From assembly GCA_002348825.1 (NCBI GenBank), contig DEBN01000015.1, positions 1 to 59,436 of the forward strand: a stretch of 59,436 nucleotides of DNA. The letters run 5' to 3'. The notes under the pieces are model-generated. The model was not told the origin of the DNA and searched no databases. It saw nothing but the letters and a program-made list of their open reading frames with translations. How positions within the stretch are numbered: the stretch's first letter is position 1; the number at the start of each line of letters is the position of its first letter. A program made the translations under genes and the position numbers. Source of the stretch: Gammaproteobacteria bacterium UBA2955. GTDB taxonomy: Bacteria; Pseudomonadota; Gammaproteobacteria; Pseudomonadales; Azotimanducaceae. Below, one piece after another: positions 1 through 9,371 of this stretch.

Positions 1-18
1 TTGGGATCTAATGGCCAC

Positions 19-2037
19 ATGTCAAAATTTTTGCCCTCTGCTGCGCTATTCGGGTTGCTGTGGTTTGTAGCTGGCTGCGGAGGCGGCAGCAGCACTGCGC
101 CTGCACCTGAGACACCTCGGCCCTCCGGAGGCAGTACCCCCACAGCGCTATTGACCAACGGCAAGACGCAGGCGCAGTTGCTAACGACCTTTCGCTCGGG
201 CTTTGCGCATGTTTTGGAGCACTCGAGTCAGACCGATGATACGGGGGTTGCCACCACAGCGAGCGCAGAAGACGCTAAAAGCGGATCCAACTCAAGTGGC
301 TTTTCGGTCACCTATACCGCTGAGAACTCCGTCGATGAATACGACGCGGTTAAATACGACGGTGAGTATCTGTTTATCGCGCCGTCTCGCAGTATGGACT
401 GTTGTATGTTGCTGCGAACCGGTGCAGATGTTGCCGCAGTCGCAACATCGCAGCCGCGGGGCAATGCTCCGCCACGCAGTATCAGAGTCCTGCGCACAAC
501 ACCTGTGGATGCGGGCGCGAGTTCTGTCGCAGCGATCCCGTTGGCTGATGGGGTCAGCGTTGAAGGTTTGTATCAGCAGCAAAACCGCCTTTTGGCGTTG
601 ACCGCCAGCCAGTGGTGGGGTGCTTTTGGTGATCAGCCGCTGGAGCACTGGCGGGATGAAACGACGGGATTGCAGCTTTACGATCTGACAGATCCCGCGA
701 ACCCCACTGAGCTTACTAAGGTGAGCATAGATGGCGCGTTGGTGACCAGCCGTAAGACGGCGGCCGGCGTGCATATTGTGTCGCGGTATTCGCCAAACAT
801 CGATGGATTGGTCTACGGCGCCTCCAGCGCTGAAGAAAAAGCTGACAATGAGGCACTGTTGGAGAGTTTGGATTGGGACAGTCTGTTGCCTCGCGTATTC
901 GAGAATGGCAATCCGATCGATCTTTTTAGCGCTGAGCGTTGCTTTTCGATTGACCCCGATCACCCGTTGGCGCCGGCCCAGCTGGGCTATCCCACCGTAA
1001 CCTCGATTATTACGGTAGATCCCCAAAGCGGTGCCGTAACGGACGGACTTTGTTACTTAGAGTATTCGGACGGAGCGTATTTTGCTGGGGATGCGTTATT
1101 TCTCACTCAGGTTGAGTATGACTTGGCGAGTGGCGATTACCGCACTTATGTCCATCGGTTTGATTTGGCGACTGCTTTGACCTACGCCGGTTCCGGGCGA
1201 GTTAACGGGGCCTTATTCCTGGGCGGGCAAAGCGATTTTCGCATTAGCGCGCGAGGCGAATATTTACGCATGGTCACGACTCAATATACCAACGACAGCG
1301 CTGATCGGTTGGATCATGTCGTGTACGTATTGCAGACCGATGGGGTAGATAAAAAACTCAACGTCGTCGGTCAAATTCCGAACGCTACCCGTACAGAGGA
1401 GATAGGCAAACCCAACGAGGATCTTTATGGGGTGCGGTTTGTCGGCAGCCGTGCTTACTTAGTGACGTTCGAACGTACCGATCCGCTCTATACGATTGAT
1501 CTGAGTGACCCCACCGATCCCTATATTGTGGGGGCTTTGGAGGTCACGGGGTTCAGCAATTTTCTGCATCCGGTTGGTGACGACTTACTGTTGGGTTTAG
1601 GGCAGTCAGAGGCTGGCGAGGTCAAGCTGGAGCTCTTCGACATCAGCGACTTCGACTCGCCGCGCAGCCAGGGCGTTTTGACTTTGGGGGGTGATCTCGA
1701 TTGGAGCTATAGCGTTGCCGAATATGATCGGCGTGCATTCAGCTATCTGGCCGGGGACTCGACCGACCGTTTCACCGTACCACTCTCTGGCTACGCCGCT
1801 TTGGGCGGCGAGTTGACCGAGCGTTTGCAATTGCTGGAAATTCGCGACAAAGGCCAGACCACCGCCGCGGCACTGGTGGATCGGGGGTATTTGTCTGTCA
1901 GGGATTTAGAGGCGGGCGAATACCCGGACAATCTCAGTCGTGGCGTGATTTCTGGCGACGCAGTTTACTTCATTAACGGCACCAATGTTTTCTCTGCGCT
2001 CTGGAACGATCCCTTCAATCAGTCTGGCCCGCATTAA
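19..2037 (+). CDS. Secreted beta-propeller domain lipoprotein
   Basis: The open frame runs from base 1, but the ATG at 19 gives the best signal peptide: a hydrophobic stretch ending in the lipobox V-A-G-C, with the lipidated Cys at residue 20, followed by a Gly/Ser/Pro-rich linker. From about residue 95 the protein resembles the 'beta propeller domain' family of secreted proteins (Pfam Beta_propel): the motif S-V-D-E-Y-D-A-V-K-Y-D-G, then repeated blocks of the type 'LYDLTDPANP' and 'IDLSDPTDP' that mark propeller blades. No catalytic site is recognised. It is probably an outer-membrane or periplasmic anchored protein with a binding or scaffolding role. The next gene begins about 95 bases downstream on the same strand but is functionally unrelated, so co-transcription is uncertain. 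The upstream sequence is outside the window, so the start cannot be checked against its ribosome binding site. Confidence 0.8.
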   Translation: MSKFLPSAALFGLLWFVAGCGGGSSTAPAPETPRPSGGSTPTALLTNGKTQAQLLTTFRSGFAHVLEHSSQTDDTGVATTASAEDAKSGSNSSGFSVTYTAENSVDEYDAVKYDGEYLFIAPSRSMDCCMLLRTGADVAAVATSQPRGNAPPRSIRVLRTTPVDAGASSVAAIPLADGVSVEGLYQQQNRLLALTASQWWGAFGDQPLEHWRDETTGLQLYDLTDPANPTELTKVSIDGALVTSRKTAAGVHIVSRYSPNIDGLVYGASSAEEKADNEALLESLDWDSLLPRVFENGNPIDLFSAERCFSIDPDHPLAPAQLGYPTVTSIITVDPQSGAVTDGLCYLEYSDGAYFAGDALFLTQVEYDLASGDYRTYVHRFDLATALTYAGSGRVNGALFLGGQSDFRISARGEYLRMVTTQYTNDSADRLDHVVYVLQTDGVDKKLNVVGQIPNATRTEEIGKPNEDLYGVRFVGSRAYLVTFERTDPLYTIDLSDPTDPYIVGALEVTGFSNFLHPVGDDLLLGLGQSEAGEVKLELFDISDFDSPRSQGVLTLGGDLDWSYSVAEYDRRAFSYLAGDSTDRFTVPLSGYAALGGELTERLQLLEIRDKGQTTAAALVDRGYLSVRDLEAGEYPDNLSRGVISGDAVYFINGTNVFSALWNDPFNQSGPH

Positions 2038-2132
2038 CCCCGCGTCCGAAAATGTTAGTATTTATGGATTAGGCATTGCGTGACGCGCCATCGTCATGCG
2101 GTGAATTAGTCAGACCATTAAGAGAGGTTTCT

Positions 2133-3941
2133 ATGACGGTGCAGGCATCGACCGATGAGCAGCTGGATTTTGATCCCGACGCCTTACGCGCGAAATACCG
2201 GGCGGAGCGTGATAAGCGCTTGCGTGCCGACGGTAACGAGCAGTATCAAGAAGTCACTGGCGATTTCTCACATTATATCGATGATCCATACGTAGAGCAG
2301 GGCTATAGCCGCGAGCCGCTGCAAGACGAGGTGGATTGTATCGTCGTCGGCGGCGGTTTCGGTGGTCTGCTGACCGGTGCGCGATTAACCGAGGCAGGTG
2401 TAAAGCGCGTGCGCATTATCGAAAAGGGCGGTGATTTTGGCGGCACCTGGTATTGGAACCGCTATCCGGGTGCTGCCTGCGACGTGGAATCGTATGTGTA
2501 TCTGCCGCTTTGTGAAGAGCTCAACTTTGTACCTAAAGAAAAATACACGCATGCGCCAGAGATCCTTGCCCACAGTCGCGCCATTGGCGAGAAATTTAAT
2601 CTCTATGAACATGCGTGCTTTCAAACCGAAGTCGAAGGCATGGAGTGGAATGAAGACAGCCAGCTCTGGACCGTATTCACCAATCGCGGCGACAAAATGC
2701 GCGCCCAATACGTGTGCATGGCCAATGGGCCTTTGAATCGTCCGAAACTACCGGGCATTGCCGGTATTTCTGAGTATCAGGGTCATACTTTCCACACCAG
2801 TCGCTGGGACTATGCGTATACCGGTGGTGGTCCTGAAGGCCAGTTAACCGGTTTGCGCGGTAAGCGTGTGGGGATCATCGGCACGGGTGCGACCGCGATA
2901 CAGTGTGTGCCTCATCTGGCAAAGGGTGCCGACGAGTTATTCGTATTTCAACGTACGCCGAGTTCCGTAGACGTACGCGCGAATAGACCGACGGACCCAG
3001 AGTGGGCGGCGAGTTTAGGGCCCGGCTGGCAACAGGCGCGTATGGATAATTTTATGACCTTGGTGTCAGGTGGATTCGCTGATGAGGATCTGGTGAACGA
3101 TGGCTGGACCGAGATAATCCGCAACCTCGGTTCGATGGTTAATTTTAAAGGCATGGGGCGTTTGTCGCCGGCTGAAATAGCACAAAAGATGGAGTTGGCG
3201 GACTTTCAGAAAATGGAGCAAATCCGCGCGCGTGCAGAGGCGCTTGTGGATGACCCAGACACTGCAGAATCGCTTAAACCTTACTACCGCCAATTTTGTA
3301 AGCGGCCGTGTTTCAACGACGAGTACCTACCTAGTTTTAATTTGCCTGGGGTGCATTTGATCGATACCGAGGGTCGCGGGGTCGAACGCTTTACCAAAAC
3401 CGGGCTGGTTGCCAATGGCCAAGAGTTCGAGTTGGATTGCGTAATTTTTGCGACGGGCTTTGAGGTGGGCACCGATTACACTCGCCGTTCGGGCTACGAC
3501 TTGATTGGACGCAATGGCCAGAGTCTCAAAGATAAGTGGGCCGAGGGTATTGCGACTTTGCACGGGATGCAGACGTCGGGCTTTCCTAACTGTTTTATCA
3601 TTTCGCAGGCTCAATCCGGTTTCACCGTAAGCTTCCCTCACGCCATGAATGAACAAGCAAAACACATTGCCTATATTGTTCAGCAGGTCACCCAGTCCAA
3701 TGCTCGAGTGGTTGAGGTTACCGAAGAGGCTGAGCAGGAGTGGGTTCAGGAGATCATCAAAATGTCGCGGTTGAGCGAAAGCTTTCAGGCTGAATGTACG
3801 CCGGGCTACTACAACAATGAGGGCAAACCCAACCCGAAGAGCGTGCAAAACGGCTCTTACGGCGCTGGACCAGTGAAGTTTTTTAAAGTGATCGAAGCGT
3901 GGCGAGAGGAGGGCACCCTGGCCGGATTGGAGTTGCGTTGA
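2133..3941 (+). CDS. Flavin-containing monooxygenase, Baeyer-Villiger type
   Basis: Predicted cytoplasmic NADPH- and FAD-dependent monooxygenase of about 602 residues that would insert oxygen next to a ketone, giving an ester or lactone. The sequence shows an FAD Rossmann motif VVGGGFGG near residue 72, the family block GGTWYWNRYPGAACD shortly after, the Baeyer-Villiger fingerprint as YQGHTFHTSRWDY, and a second Rossmann motif GIIGTGATAIQ for NADPH. The frame is open from 2076, but the ATG at 2133 is preceded by AGAGAGG at a good distance and is chosen. The length suits the roughly 600-residue steroid/cyclopentadecanone-type subgroup with an N-terminal extension. The substrate cannot be told from sequence; neighbours do not name a pathway. 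It ends convergently 3 bases before a methyltransferase gene on the other strand. Confidence 0.88.
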   Translation: MTVQASTDEQLDFDPDALRAKYRAERDKRLRADGNEQYQEVTGDFSHYIDDPYVEQGYSREPLQDEVDCIVVGGGFGGLLTGARLTEAGVKRVRIIEKGGDFGGTWYWNRYPGAACDVESYVYLPLCEELNFVPKEKYTHAPEILAHSRAIGEKFNLYEHACFQTEVEGMEWNEDSQLWTVFTNRGDKMRAQYVCMANGPLNRPKLPGIAGISEYQGHTFHTSRWDYAYTGGGPEGQLTGLRGKRVGIIGTGATAIQCVPHLAKGADELFVFQRTPSSVDVRANRPTDPEWAASLGPGWQQARMDNFMTLVSGGFADEDLVNDGWTEIIRNLGSMVNFKGMGRLSPAEIAQKMELADFQKMEQIRARAEALVDDPDTAESLKPYYRQFCKRPCFNDEYLPSFNLPGVHLIDTEGRGVERFTKTGLVANGQEFELDCVIFATGFEVGTDYTRRSGYDLIGRNGQSLKDKWAEGIATLHGMQTSGFPNCFIISQAQSGFTVSFPHAMNEQAKHIAYIVQQVTQSNARVVEVTEEAEQEWVQEIIKMSRLSESFQAECTPGYYNNEGKPNPKSVQNGSYGAGPVKFFKVIEAWREEGTLAGLELR

Positions 3942-3944
3942 GCG

Positions 3945-4766
3945 TTAGGCAGCCGTTGCGCTAACGATCCAAATAGCGGCGCCCAGTTGCACGCCGCTGG
4001 CACTCTGATGCGCGGCCAAGGCGCCGCGCGCTGCGTCCAGCGCCTCGGTGCGTGCGCTGTCCTCGAGTTCCGCCATAACCCGGGCCGCAGGACCCACGCG
4101 TGTTTGTAACTTGAGGGCGTCCTCTGCATTAGTGCCCACCTGCAATGTGGCGGTAAACGAGTCGAGCTGAATGTTGTTAAAGCCGCTATCGATAAGGATC
4201 GTGCGTACATAGTCGGCATCTGCGAAAGCAAAGGGGCCGGGATCGCGAGGGTCTGGAGGCGGCTGGGTGACGGGTAAAAACGGTGCAACCGCGCGGCCGG
4301 TTACCGACATCCATGGGTTCTCAGTCGGCGGTTGCCAGCAGACAAATACCAGTCGCCCACCAGCATTCAACAGGTTGTGGAGATTAGCGAATGCGTCGGT
4401 GGGATCGCTGAAGAACATTACCCCAAAGCGCGAGAAAATTAGATCGTAGGGTTGCGCGGCTGCGAAGTTGGCGGCATCGGCCAATATGAATTCCACCTCA
4501 CTAGAGCGCGCGCGCGCGCGTTCGATCATGGGACCAGAAATGTCCACGCCATGGACGATCGCGCCACGGGCGGCTAACGCGATACTGGTGTCGCCGCAAC
4601 CGCAGCCAACATCGAGTACGCGCTCGCCATGCTGCGCATTTGCGGCCCTGAGCCCGGCGTCGGACAAAGGCTTCAGCAACGTATCCAGTCGATCCTGCAG
4701 TTCCGCCCAAGTGTTGCCGGCCCGATCATTCCAGTAGTTAGCCTGATCCGTATTGTCTTGTGCCAT
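3945..4766 (-). CDS. Class I SAM-dependent methyltransferase
   Basis: A 273-residue soluble protein with the class I methyltransferase fold. Motif I is VLDVGCGCGDTS near residue 50, followed by the acidic end of strand 2 (VHGVDISGPM) and an FSRFGVMFF post-motif, the arrangement seen in UbiE/COQ5-like and Methyltransf_25/11 enzymes. The ATG at 4766 is the natural start. A run of alternating GC (about 4506-4520) encodes the RARAR stretch after motif II and is in frame. The acceptor substrate is not evident; small-molecule methylation is more likely than protein or nucleic acid. It lies convergent with the monooxygenase gene. The terminator at 4793-4818 separates it from the amidohydrolase gene upstream, so it probably has its own promoter or depends on read-through. 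Confidence 0.8.
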   Translation of the reverse strand: MAQDNTDQANYWNDRAGNTWAELQDRLDTLLKPLSDAGLRAANAQHGERVLDVGCGCGDTSIALAARGAIVHGVDISGPMIERARARSSEVEFILADAANFAAAQPYDLIFSRFGVMFFSDPTDAFANLHNLLNAGGRLVFVCWQPPTENPWMSVTGRAVAPFLPVTQPPPDPRDPGPFAFADADYVRTILIDSGFNNIQLDSFTATLQVGTNAEDALKLQTRVGPAARVMAELEDSARTEALDAARGALAAHQSASGVQLGAAIWIVSATAA

Positions 4767-4792
4767 ACGCCGCCATTACCGTTGAGAAGGGT

Positions 4793-4818
4793 AAAAAAAA
4801 GCCCCTGGGCGGGGCTTT
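4793..4818 (-). terminator. Rho-independent terminator after the amidohydrolase gene
   Basis: Read on the minus strand this is a perfect 8-bp stem, AAAGCCCC / GGGGCTTT, with a 5-base loop (GCCCA), followed by eight T residues. It starts 11 bases after the stop codon of the gene at 4829-6529, so it fits as that gene's intrinsic terminator. Confidence 0.9.
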
Positions 4819-4828
4819 AGTTTGCGCT

Positions 4829-6529
4829 TTAGCCGCGAATGAATTCGCGAATAACCTGCCCTGGCCGATTACCAGTATGAATGCCATTTTTGATAATAAC
4901 TTGGCCAGCAACGATGGTGGCGTCGTAGCCCTTACCCTTAACGATGAAGCGACCGCCCCCGTGCGGGAAATCGTTAACGTACTCTGGATGACAGCTCGAC
5001 AGATTTTCGTAATCAATAATGTTGATGTCTGCATGCCAGCCCTCTCGCAGCTCGCCACGCTCTTTTAGGCCAATAATCTCGGCGGACTTACCCGTTATTC
5101 GGTGTATCGCTTCCGGCAGCGTGTATACGCCTTGCTCTCGGGTCAACTCGCTGAGCAACACGGTTGGCGAATCCGTGTCGGTGAAGAAACCTACATGGGC
5201 ACCCGCGTCACCGAGCATAGGCACGACTTGGGGCAGTTGCATGTACTTCCATTGATTCTCTAGGTTGCCACCGAACATCCAGAAGTTGAAAAACTCTTTA
5301 CCTTCCGACGCCAGTAGCCTGTCCACGTAGATCTCTACAGGGTCTCGACCCTCCGCTTCCGCTAATTGCAGCAGGCTTTGTTTGCGGTCGAAATCCATAT
5401 TTGGAGTATCACCGCTGCCGAAGGGGTGCAGCATGTGTGCGAGATTTTTCATGTCTCCAGCTTCAATGCCTTCAGCGATCAGCTTGGCTCTCGATGCTTC
5501 ATTCCTCAGCACCTCGACGCGCGCTTCTATACTGGGTAGGGCCATAAGGTCCTTCCATGCCTTCGAGTTCCGAGTAAAAGGAGACAGTTGGGCCAAGCCG
5601 AAAAATGATCCAGATGGTCGGGTATGACAGATGCTCGCAAGGCGCTTACCGCCTTCGTTTTCGCGTTCAAAAAATTCACTCCACCGAGCAACACCGCCGT
5701 CACCCTCTGCGCCAGTGCCGCCTGAAAACAGCACCTGACAGCCTAGCTCCGTGCCGTCACGAAACATCTGTAGTTCAGTCTGATAGCGTGTTTGCATGTC
5801 GTTCGCGGATTGGAAGACCGCGCCTATGCCGCCACCGGCGATTACAGCCTCTTGTATTGCCTTGGTTTCTCGCAAATCGGCCCAAGTTCCGGGCGTACAG
5901 CGGCCATCCGGCACTGTGTGTAGTAGGAACCGTGAGGTTGAGAAGCCGACAGCGCCTTCCTCGAGAGACTGTTTCACCATCTGTGCAATATGCGACAGCT
6001 CTTTGTCTGACGCCTGCGCACCCTCATCCATGCTTCTATCACCCATTGCTTCATAGCGAACCGCTGAGTGACCTGCTAGACCAACTACGTTTAGCGCCGG
6101 TCTCAACGACTGAACTGAATCTAGGTACTCCCCGTATGTGGTCCAATCCCAGGGCAATCCATCCATGATCGCGTCTGCAGCGATGTCTTCCACTGACTCC
6201 ATTAGCTGGGCTAAATATTGGCGATTGTCCGGGCTACAAGGAGCGAAAGTAACGCCGCAGTTACCAATCATGGCAGTGGTAACCCCGTGATACGAACTTG
6301 AGCTCATCATTGGATCCCAACCGACCTGCGCGTCGAGGTGTGTATGCAGATCGATGAATCCAGGAGTAACTACTTTGCCGCCGGCATCAATAGTCTCGGC
6401 GGCCGTAGCTGAGCCGAGATCACCAATTCGGGCGATGCGACCATTGCTTATCGCGATGTCGGCGCGGATGGCGTCAGCGCCTGTTCCATCGATGATTTGA
6501 CCGCCGGAAATAATAAGATCGTATTCCAT
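4829..6529 (-). CDS. N-acyl-D-amino-acid deacylase family amidohydrolase
   Basis: A 566-residue metal-dependent amidohydrolase of the D-aminoacylase group (Amidohydro_3). It begins with the typical beta-sandwich segment (YDLIISGGQIIDGTG), then PGFIDLHTHLDAQ carrying the first metal-binding HxH, and GNCGV with the Cys used by D-aminoacylases in place of a carboxylated Lys. LGDAGAHVGFF near residue 450 carries the conserved catalytic Asp. These enzymes hydrolyse N-acyl-D-amino acids or related amides and cyclic ureides. Close relatives in marine bacteria are often only named 'amidohydrolase family protein', so the substrate is open. The ATG at 6529 is preceded by AGGGGAGC at proper distance. 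It stands alone as a transcription unit with an intrinsic terminator directly downstream. Confidence 0.85.
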   Translation of the reverse strand: MEYDLIISGGQIIDGTGADAIRADIAISNGRIARIGDLGSATAAETIDAGGKVVTPGFIDLHTHLDAQVGWDPMMSSSSYHGVTTAMIGNCGVTFAPCSPDNRQYLAQLMESVEDIAADAIMDGLPWDWTTYGEYLDSVQSLRPALNVVGLAGHSAVRYEAMGDRSMDEGAQASDKELSHIAQMVKQSLEEGAVGFSTSRFLLHTVPDGRCTPGTWADLRETKAIQEAVIAGGGIGAVFQSANDMQTRYQTELQMFRDGTELGCQVLFSGGTGAEGDGGVARWSEFFERENEGGKRLASICHTRPSGSFFGLAQLSPFTRNSKAWKDLMALPSIEARVEVLRNEASRAKLIAEGIEAGDMKNLAHMLHPFGSGDTPNMDFDRKQSLLQLAEAEGRDPVEIYVDRLLASEGKEFFNFWMFGGNLENQWKYMQLPQVVPMLGDAGAHVGFFTDTDSPTVLLSELTREQGVYTLPEAIHRITGKSAEIIGLKERGELREGWHADINIIDYENLSSCHPEYVNDFPHGGGRFIVKGKGYDATIVAGQVIIKNGIHTGNRPGQVIREFIRG

Positions 6530-6699
6530 TTTGCTCCCCTAAAACCGTTGCTTGAGATTTCCCTTCTTAGTCGATGTTTTAATCTGTCGTGTTAGCGTCG
6601 ATTCGTCAAGTTTTGGTGCGCGCCTGCGAATATTGCGAGGTTAACGCCAAGCTCGGATTTTGCGCTAGTCTGGCGTGGTGAGTAGGGGTGAATAGACTA

Positions 6700-7644
6700 A
6701 TGCAGGTATTGGGAGCATTGACTCCGGAGCGATTTTTAGCCGATTACTGGCAGCGGCGTCCGCTGCTTGTGCGGGGATCGCTGGCGGATTACTCGGCCCC
6801 CATCAGTGCCGACGAATTGGCTGGATTAGCGCTGGACGAGGACGTGGAATCGCGGCTGGTGATAACAGGCGATACCGCTCGACCGTGGCAACTGCGCTAT
6901 GGGCCGTTCGCCGCCGAGGATTTTACTCAACTGTCTGGTCGTGACTGGACGCTGCTGGTACAGGCGGTCGATCTTTGGTGCCCGGAGGTCGCAGAGCTAT
7001 ATACCTATTTTGATTTTTTACCGCGCTGGCGCACCGACGACATTATGGTCAGCTATGCAGCGCCAGGCGGAAGTGTTGGCCCACATTTTGATCAATACGA
7101 TGTCTTTTTAGTACAGGTCGAGGGCCACAGACGCTGGCGGATCGGTGAGGTCTGCGACGCGTCGACGCCGCTATTGGCGGGTACGGATTTGCAAATCATA
7201 GATCACTTCGAGGCCACCGAAGATTGGCTGCTGGGACCCGGCGATATGCTGTATTTGCCTCCCGGTGTCGCTCATTGGGGCGTTGCCGAAGACGCCTCTA
7301 TGACCTTTTCCATTGGGTTTCGCTCGCCCCTGTTGTCGGATATGTTGGCGGACTTGGCGGTAGAACTTTCCGCACAGGGGTTGGACCAGCATTATCGGGA
7401 TCCAAGGTTGGTACCGGCCATGGCAAACACTCGGATTGATCCGGCTTTTATAACGCACGCGAAGAATCAGTTGTTGAAGCTACTCGATGACGATGAATTA
7501 GTCGCAGACTGGTTTGCGCGCTTTATGACCGCACCGAAATATCCGGATTTGCTAAAGACGTCTGAAGAACGCCGCCAGGCTAATGTAATGGGCCGCGACT
7601 ACTCAAATGGCGAGCTGGTGGATCAGGAGCAAGGAGAGCTGTAA
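6700..7644 (+). CDS. roxA: RoxA/YcfD-type ribosomal protein uL16 arginine hydroxylase
   Basis: JmjC/cupin-fold 2-oxoglutarate- and Fe(II)-dependent oxygenase. In E. coli, RoxA (YcfD) hydroxylates an arginine of ribosomal protein uL16. The N terminus has the family pattern (F-L-A-D-Y-W-Q-R-R-P-L-L-V-R-G). The iron-binding HxD is at GPHFDQYD (about residues 129 and 131) and the distal His at LPPGVAHWG (about 192); a winged-helix-like C-terminal segment follows. The length of 314 residues is close to that of the family. A GTG at 6688 is in frame, but AGGGG ends exactly there, so the ATG at 6700 is the better start. The stop overlaps the start of the next gene by one base (TAATG), implying translational coupling with a transporter of unrelated function. 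Confidence 0.88.
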   Translation: MQVLGALTPERFLADYWQRRPLLVRGSLADYSAPISADELAGLALDEDVESRLVITGDTARPWQLRYGPFAAEDFTQLSGRDWTLLVQAVDLWCPEVAELYTYFDFLPRWRTDDIMVSYAAPGGSVGPHFDQYDVFLVQVEGHRRWRIGEVCDASTPLLAGTDLQIIDHFEATEDWLLGPGDMLYLPPGVAHWGVAEDASMTFSIGFRSPLLSDMLADLAVELSAQGLDQHYRDPRLVPAMANTRIDPAFITHAKNQLLKLLDDDELVADWFARFMTAPKYPDLLKTSEERRQANVMGRDYSNGELVDQEQGEL

Positions 7645-8576
7645 TGCCGAAAGCTGCGAAAATTAACCTCGCATGGGCCGGTGTGGCTGTCGCCCTGGCG
7701 GTGGGCGTGTATTTTCGAAATCCGGCCTATGCATTGCTGTTGGGGTTAGCGACGCGACTTATAACCGGCACAAACCCGCTGCACAGTGTCGCCAAATGGG
7801 GCAAGTTAAGCCTACAGACCGCCATAATTCTTCTCGGGTTTACTCTAGGCGTTGATCGGTTGATTGAGGTTTCAGCAGACTACGGACTGGTGATGACGGT
7901 ATTTGTGTTGGGCACTCTGGTTGCGGGTTTTGCCCTGGCGAAAGTACTGGCCAGCGAAACCAATGAAGCGACGCTGTTGAGCGGCGGCACCGCCATTTGC
8001 GGCGGTACCGCCATTGCGACTCTGGCGCCAATTATTCAGGCTAAACCGCAGCAGATTGGCATGGCTATGGCACTCGTGTTTTTGCTCAACGCAGTCGCCT
8101 TACTGACCTTTCCGTACATCGGCCATGCGTTGCAACTGAGTCAACAGGATTTTGGAGCTTGGGTGGCGTTGGCTATTCATGACACCAGTTCGGTAGTGGC
8201 AACAGCGGCTCTCTACGGCGATGAGGCCGCCATTGTTGCCACTACCATAAAGTTAGGGCGAACTTTGTGGCTGATTCCGCTGGCCTTTGTTGTGGCGCTG
8301 ATCTGTCGATCTGACGAAGCTAAATTGCGAGTGCCAGGGTTTGTGCTGTTGTTTGTCGCCGCAGCGATGATTGGATCTTTTTTACCCTTAAGCGAAGCGT
8401 TTGTTGGCGGGATCAGTGACGTCAGCAAGGTGTTACTGGTCGTTGCGCTAGGCATGATTGGACTGGAAATTGATCGCACCACCCTCAGCCAAATCTCTTT
8501 GCGCAGCGTTGGCTTGGGAGTGGGGTTGTGGCTGCTGGCGGCACCGACGGCATTGGCACTGGTGCTTTGGGTCTAA
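7644..8576 (+). CDS. YeiH/UPF0324 family membrane transporter (putative sulfate exporter type)
   Basis: A 310-residue inner-membrane protein with about nine or ten hydrophobic segments. The family-defining stretch is present: KLSLQTAIILLGFTLG, then a Gly-rich re-entrant-like segment LLSGGTAICGGTAIATLAP, and AIHDTSSVVATAALYG. This is the UPF0324 / Cons_hypoth698 family, annotated as putative sulfate exporters on limited evidence; a substrate has not been established for most members. The start overlaps the roxA stop by one base and is preceded by AAGGAGAG, so it is coupled to roxA. Expression would therefore follow that gene. What it exports here cannot be read from the sequence. Confidence 0.82.
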   Translation: MPKAAKINLAWAGVAVALAVGVYFRNPAYALLLGLATRLITGTNPLHSVAKWGKLSLQTAIILLGFTLGVDRLIEVSADYGLVMTVFVLGTLVAGFALAKVLASETNEATLLSGGTAICGGTAIATLAPIIQAKPQQIGMAMALVFLLNAVALLTFPYIGHALQLSQQDFGAWVALAIHDTSSVVATAALYGDEAAIVATTIKLGRTLWLIPLAFVVALICRSDEAKLRVPGFVLLFVAAAMIGSFLPLSEAFVGGISDVSKVLLVVALGMIGLEIDRTTLSQISLRSVGLGVGLWLLAAPTALALVLWV

Positions 8577-8611
8577 GCGGTCATGCCGCATCGACCGTGG
8601 CGGCCACGGGT

Positions 8612-9337
8612 TCACGACTCGCCGAGCTGAAACGTAATGCGCTGATATACGCCATGCACAGCCGTTGCGGTCCCGTTCACCACCCGAGGCTTAAACTTAA
8701 ATCGCTCGATCGCGTTTAACGCAGCCTGATTAAAGCCGGACGCCGGTTGTGCCTCCACCACGCGCGGGTTCATCACGCGACCGAGGTGGTCCACGCTAAA
8801 CGCCAATAACACCCAGCCCTCGATGCCGCGAGCTGCCATGCGCCGCGGGTACTCGGGTGCTACGGTTACGACCGGCAAGATGCCGCCATCGGCGATGCCA
8901 ACATCGGGACGTACCTTGGGAGGGGGCGGCGATATCGACACGCCCGGCGTCATGTGGGGGTCGGGTCCGATCGGGGCTCTAGGTGTTGCGGGGGGCGGCG
9001 CAATCTCTTCCGGAGGTTTGGGTGCCTCGGGTTTCACAGTGACCGGCGTGTCCTCCAGTAGCGGAACGAAGGTCAGTCGCGCCCCTAATGGCTGCTCGTC
9101 CAGTCGCGGCTGCTGATTATTGATCAGCGTCTGCATCAGTAAAAACAGCAGCGCGGTGATGACTATCCCGACGCTCAAAGGGGGTAAAAACCGCCGCGAC
9201 AAGGTTTGCAGATCAGTAGTCGTTGAGCCACGTGCAGCGAAGGTCTGGGCGCTCAACTGCGGTTGGCTGACGCGCACACGTGTAACCACGCGTGCAATAA
9301 AAGATGCGCAGGCGCTAGATCGCGGCATTGAACGCAT
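8612..9337 (-). CDS. TonB-like energy transducer
   Basis: A 241-residue protein with TonB architecture: a cytoplasmic N-terminal segment of about 50 residues, one transmembrane helix (about 52-72, PPLSVGIVITALLFLLM), a periplasmic Pro-rich linker (PKPPEEIAPPP and later SPPPPK), and a C-terminal TonB domain beginning at VAPEYPRRMAARGIEGWV and ending in ITFQL. Such proteins pass proton-motive force to TonB-dependent outer-membrane receptors. The cytoplasmic extension is longer than in classical TonB, where only a short tail precedes the helix. No exbB, exbD or receptor gene lies beside it. The ATG at 9337 has GGGAGAAGG just upstream, supporting the long N terminus. An inverted repeat lies directly upstream of that site. 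A specialised transducer for one receptor is possible. Confidence 0.82.
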   Translation of the reverse strand: MRSMPRSSACASFIARVVTRVRVSQPQLSAQTFAARGSTTTDLQTLSRRFLPPLSVGIVITALLFLLMQTLINNQQPRLDEQPLGARLTFVPLLEDTPVTVKPEAPKPPEEIAPPPATPRAPIGPDPHMTPGVSISPPPPKVRPDVGIADGGILPVVTVAPEYPRRMAARGIEGWVLLAFSVDHLGRVMNPRVVEAQPASGFNQAALNAIERFKFKPRVVNGTATAVHGVYQRITFQLGES

Positions 9338-9346
9338 AGCCTTCTC

Positions 9347-9371
9347 CCAAAGCGTTTGTCTAAAGCTTTGG
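9347..9371. repeat. Inverted repeat in the leader of the TonB-like gene
   Basis: A 7-bp perfect inverted repeat, CCAAAGC ... GCTTTGG, separated by 11 bases, starts about 10 bases upstream of the TonB-like start codon. It touches the GGGAG ribosome-binding sequence. It could be a small mRNA hairpin limiting initiation, or an operator half-site pair; a chance palindrome of this length is also possible. Confidence 0.35.

Noticed and set aside
292..1026. 244-codon minus-strand frame opposite the beta-propeller gene
   Set aside because: It is antisense to a well-supported lipoprotein gene, has no recognisable domain and no start signal.
4506..4520. 15-base alternating GC run, possible Z-DNA
   Set aside because: In frame within the methyltransferase gene, encoding an Arg/Ala repeat; codon choice explains it.
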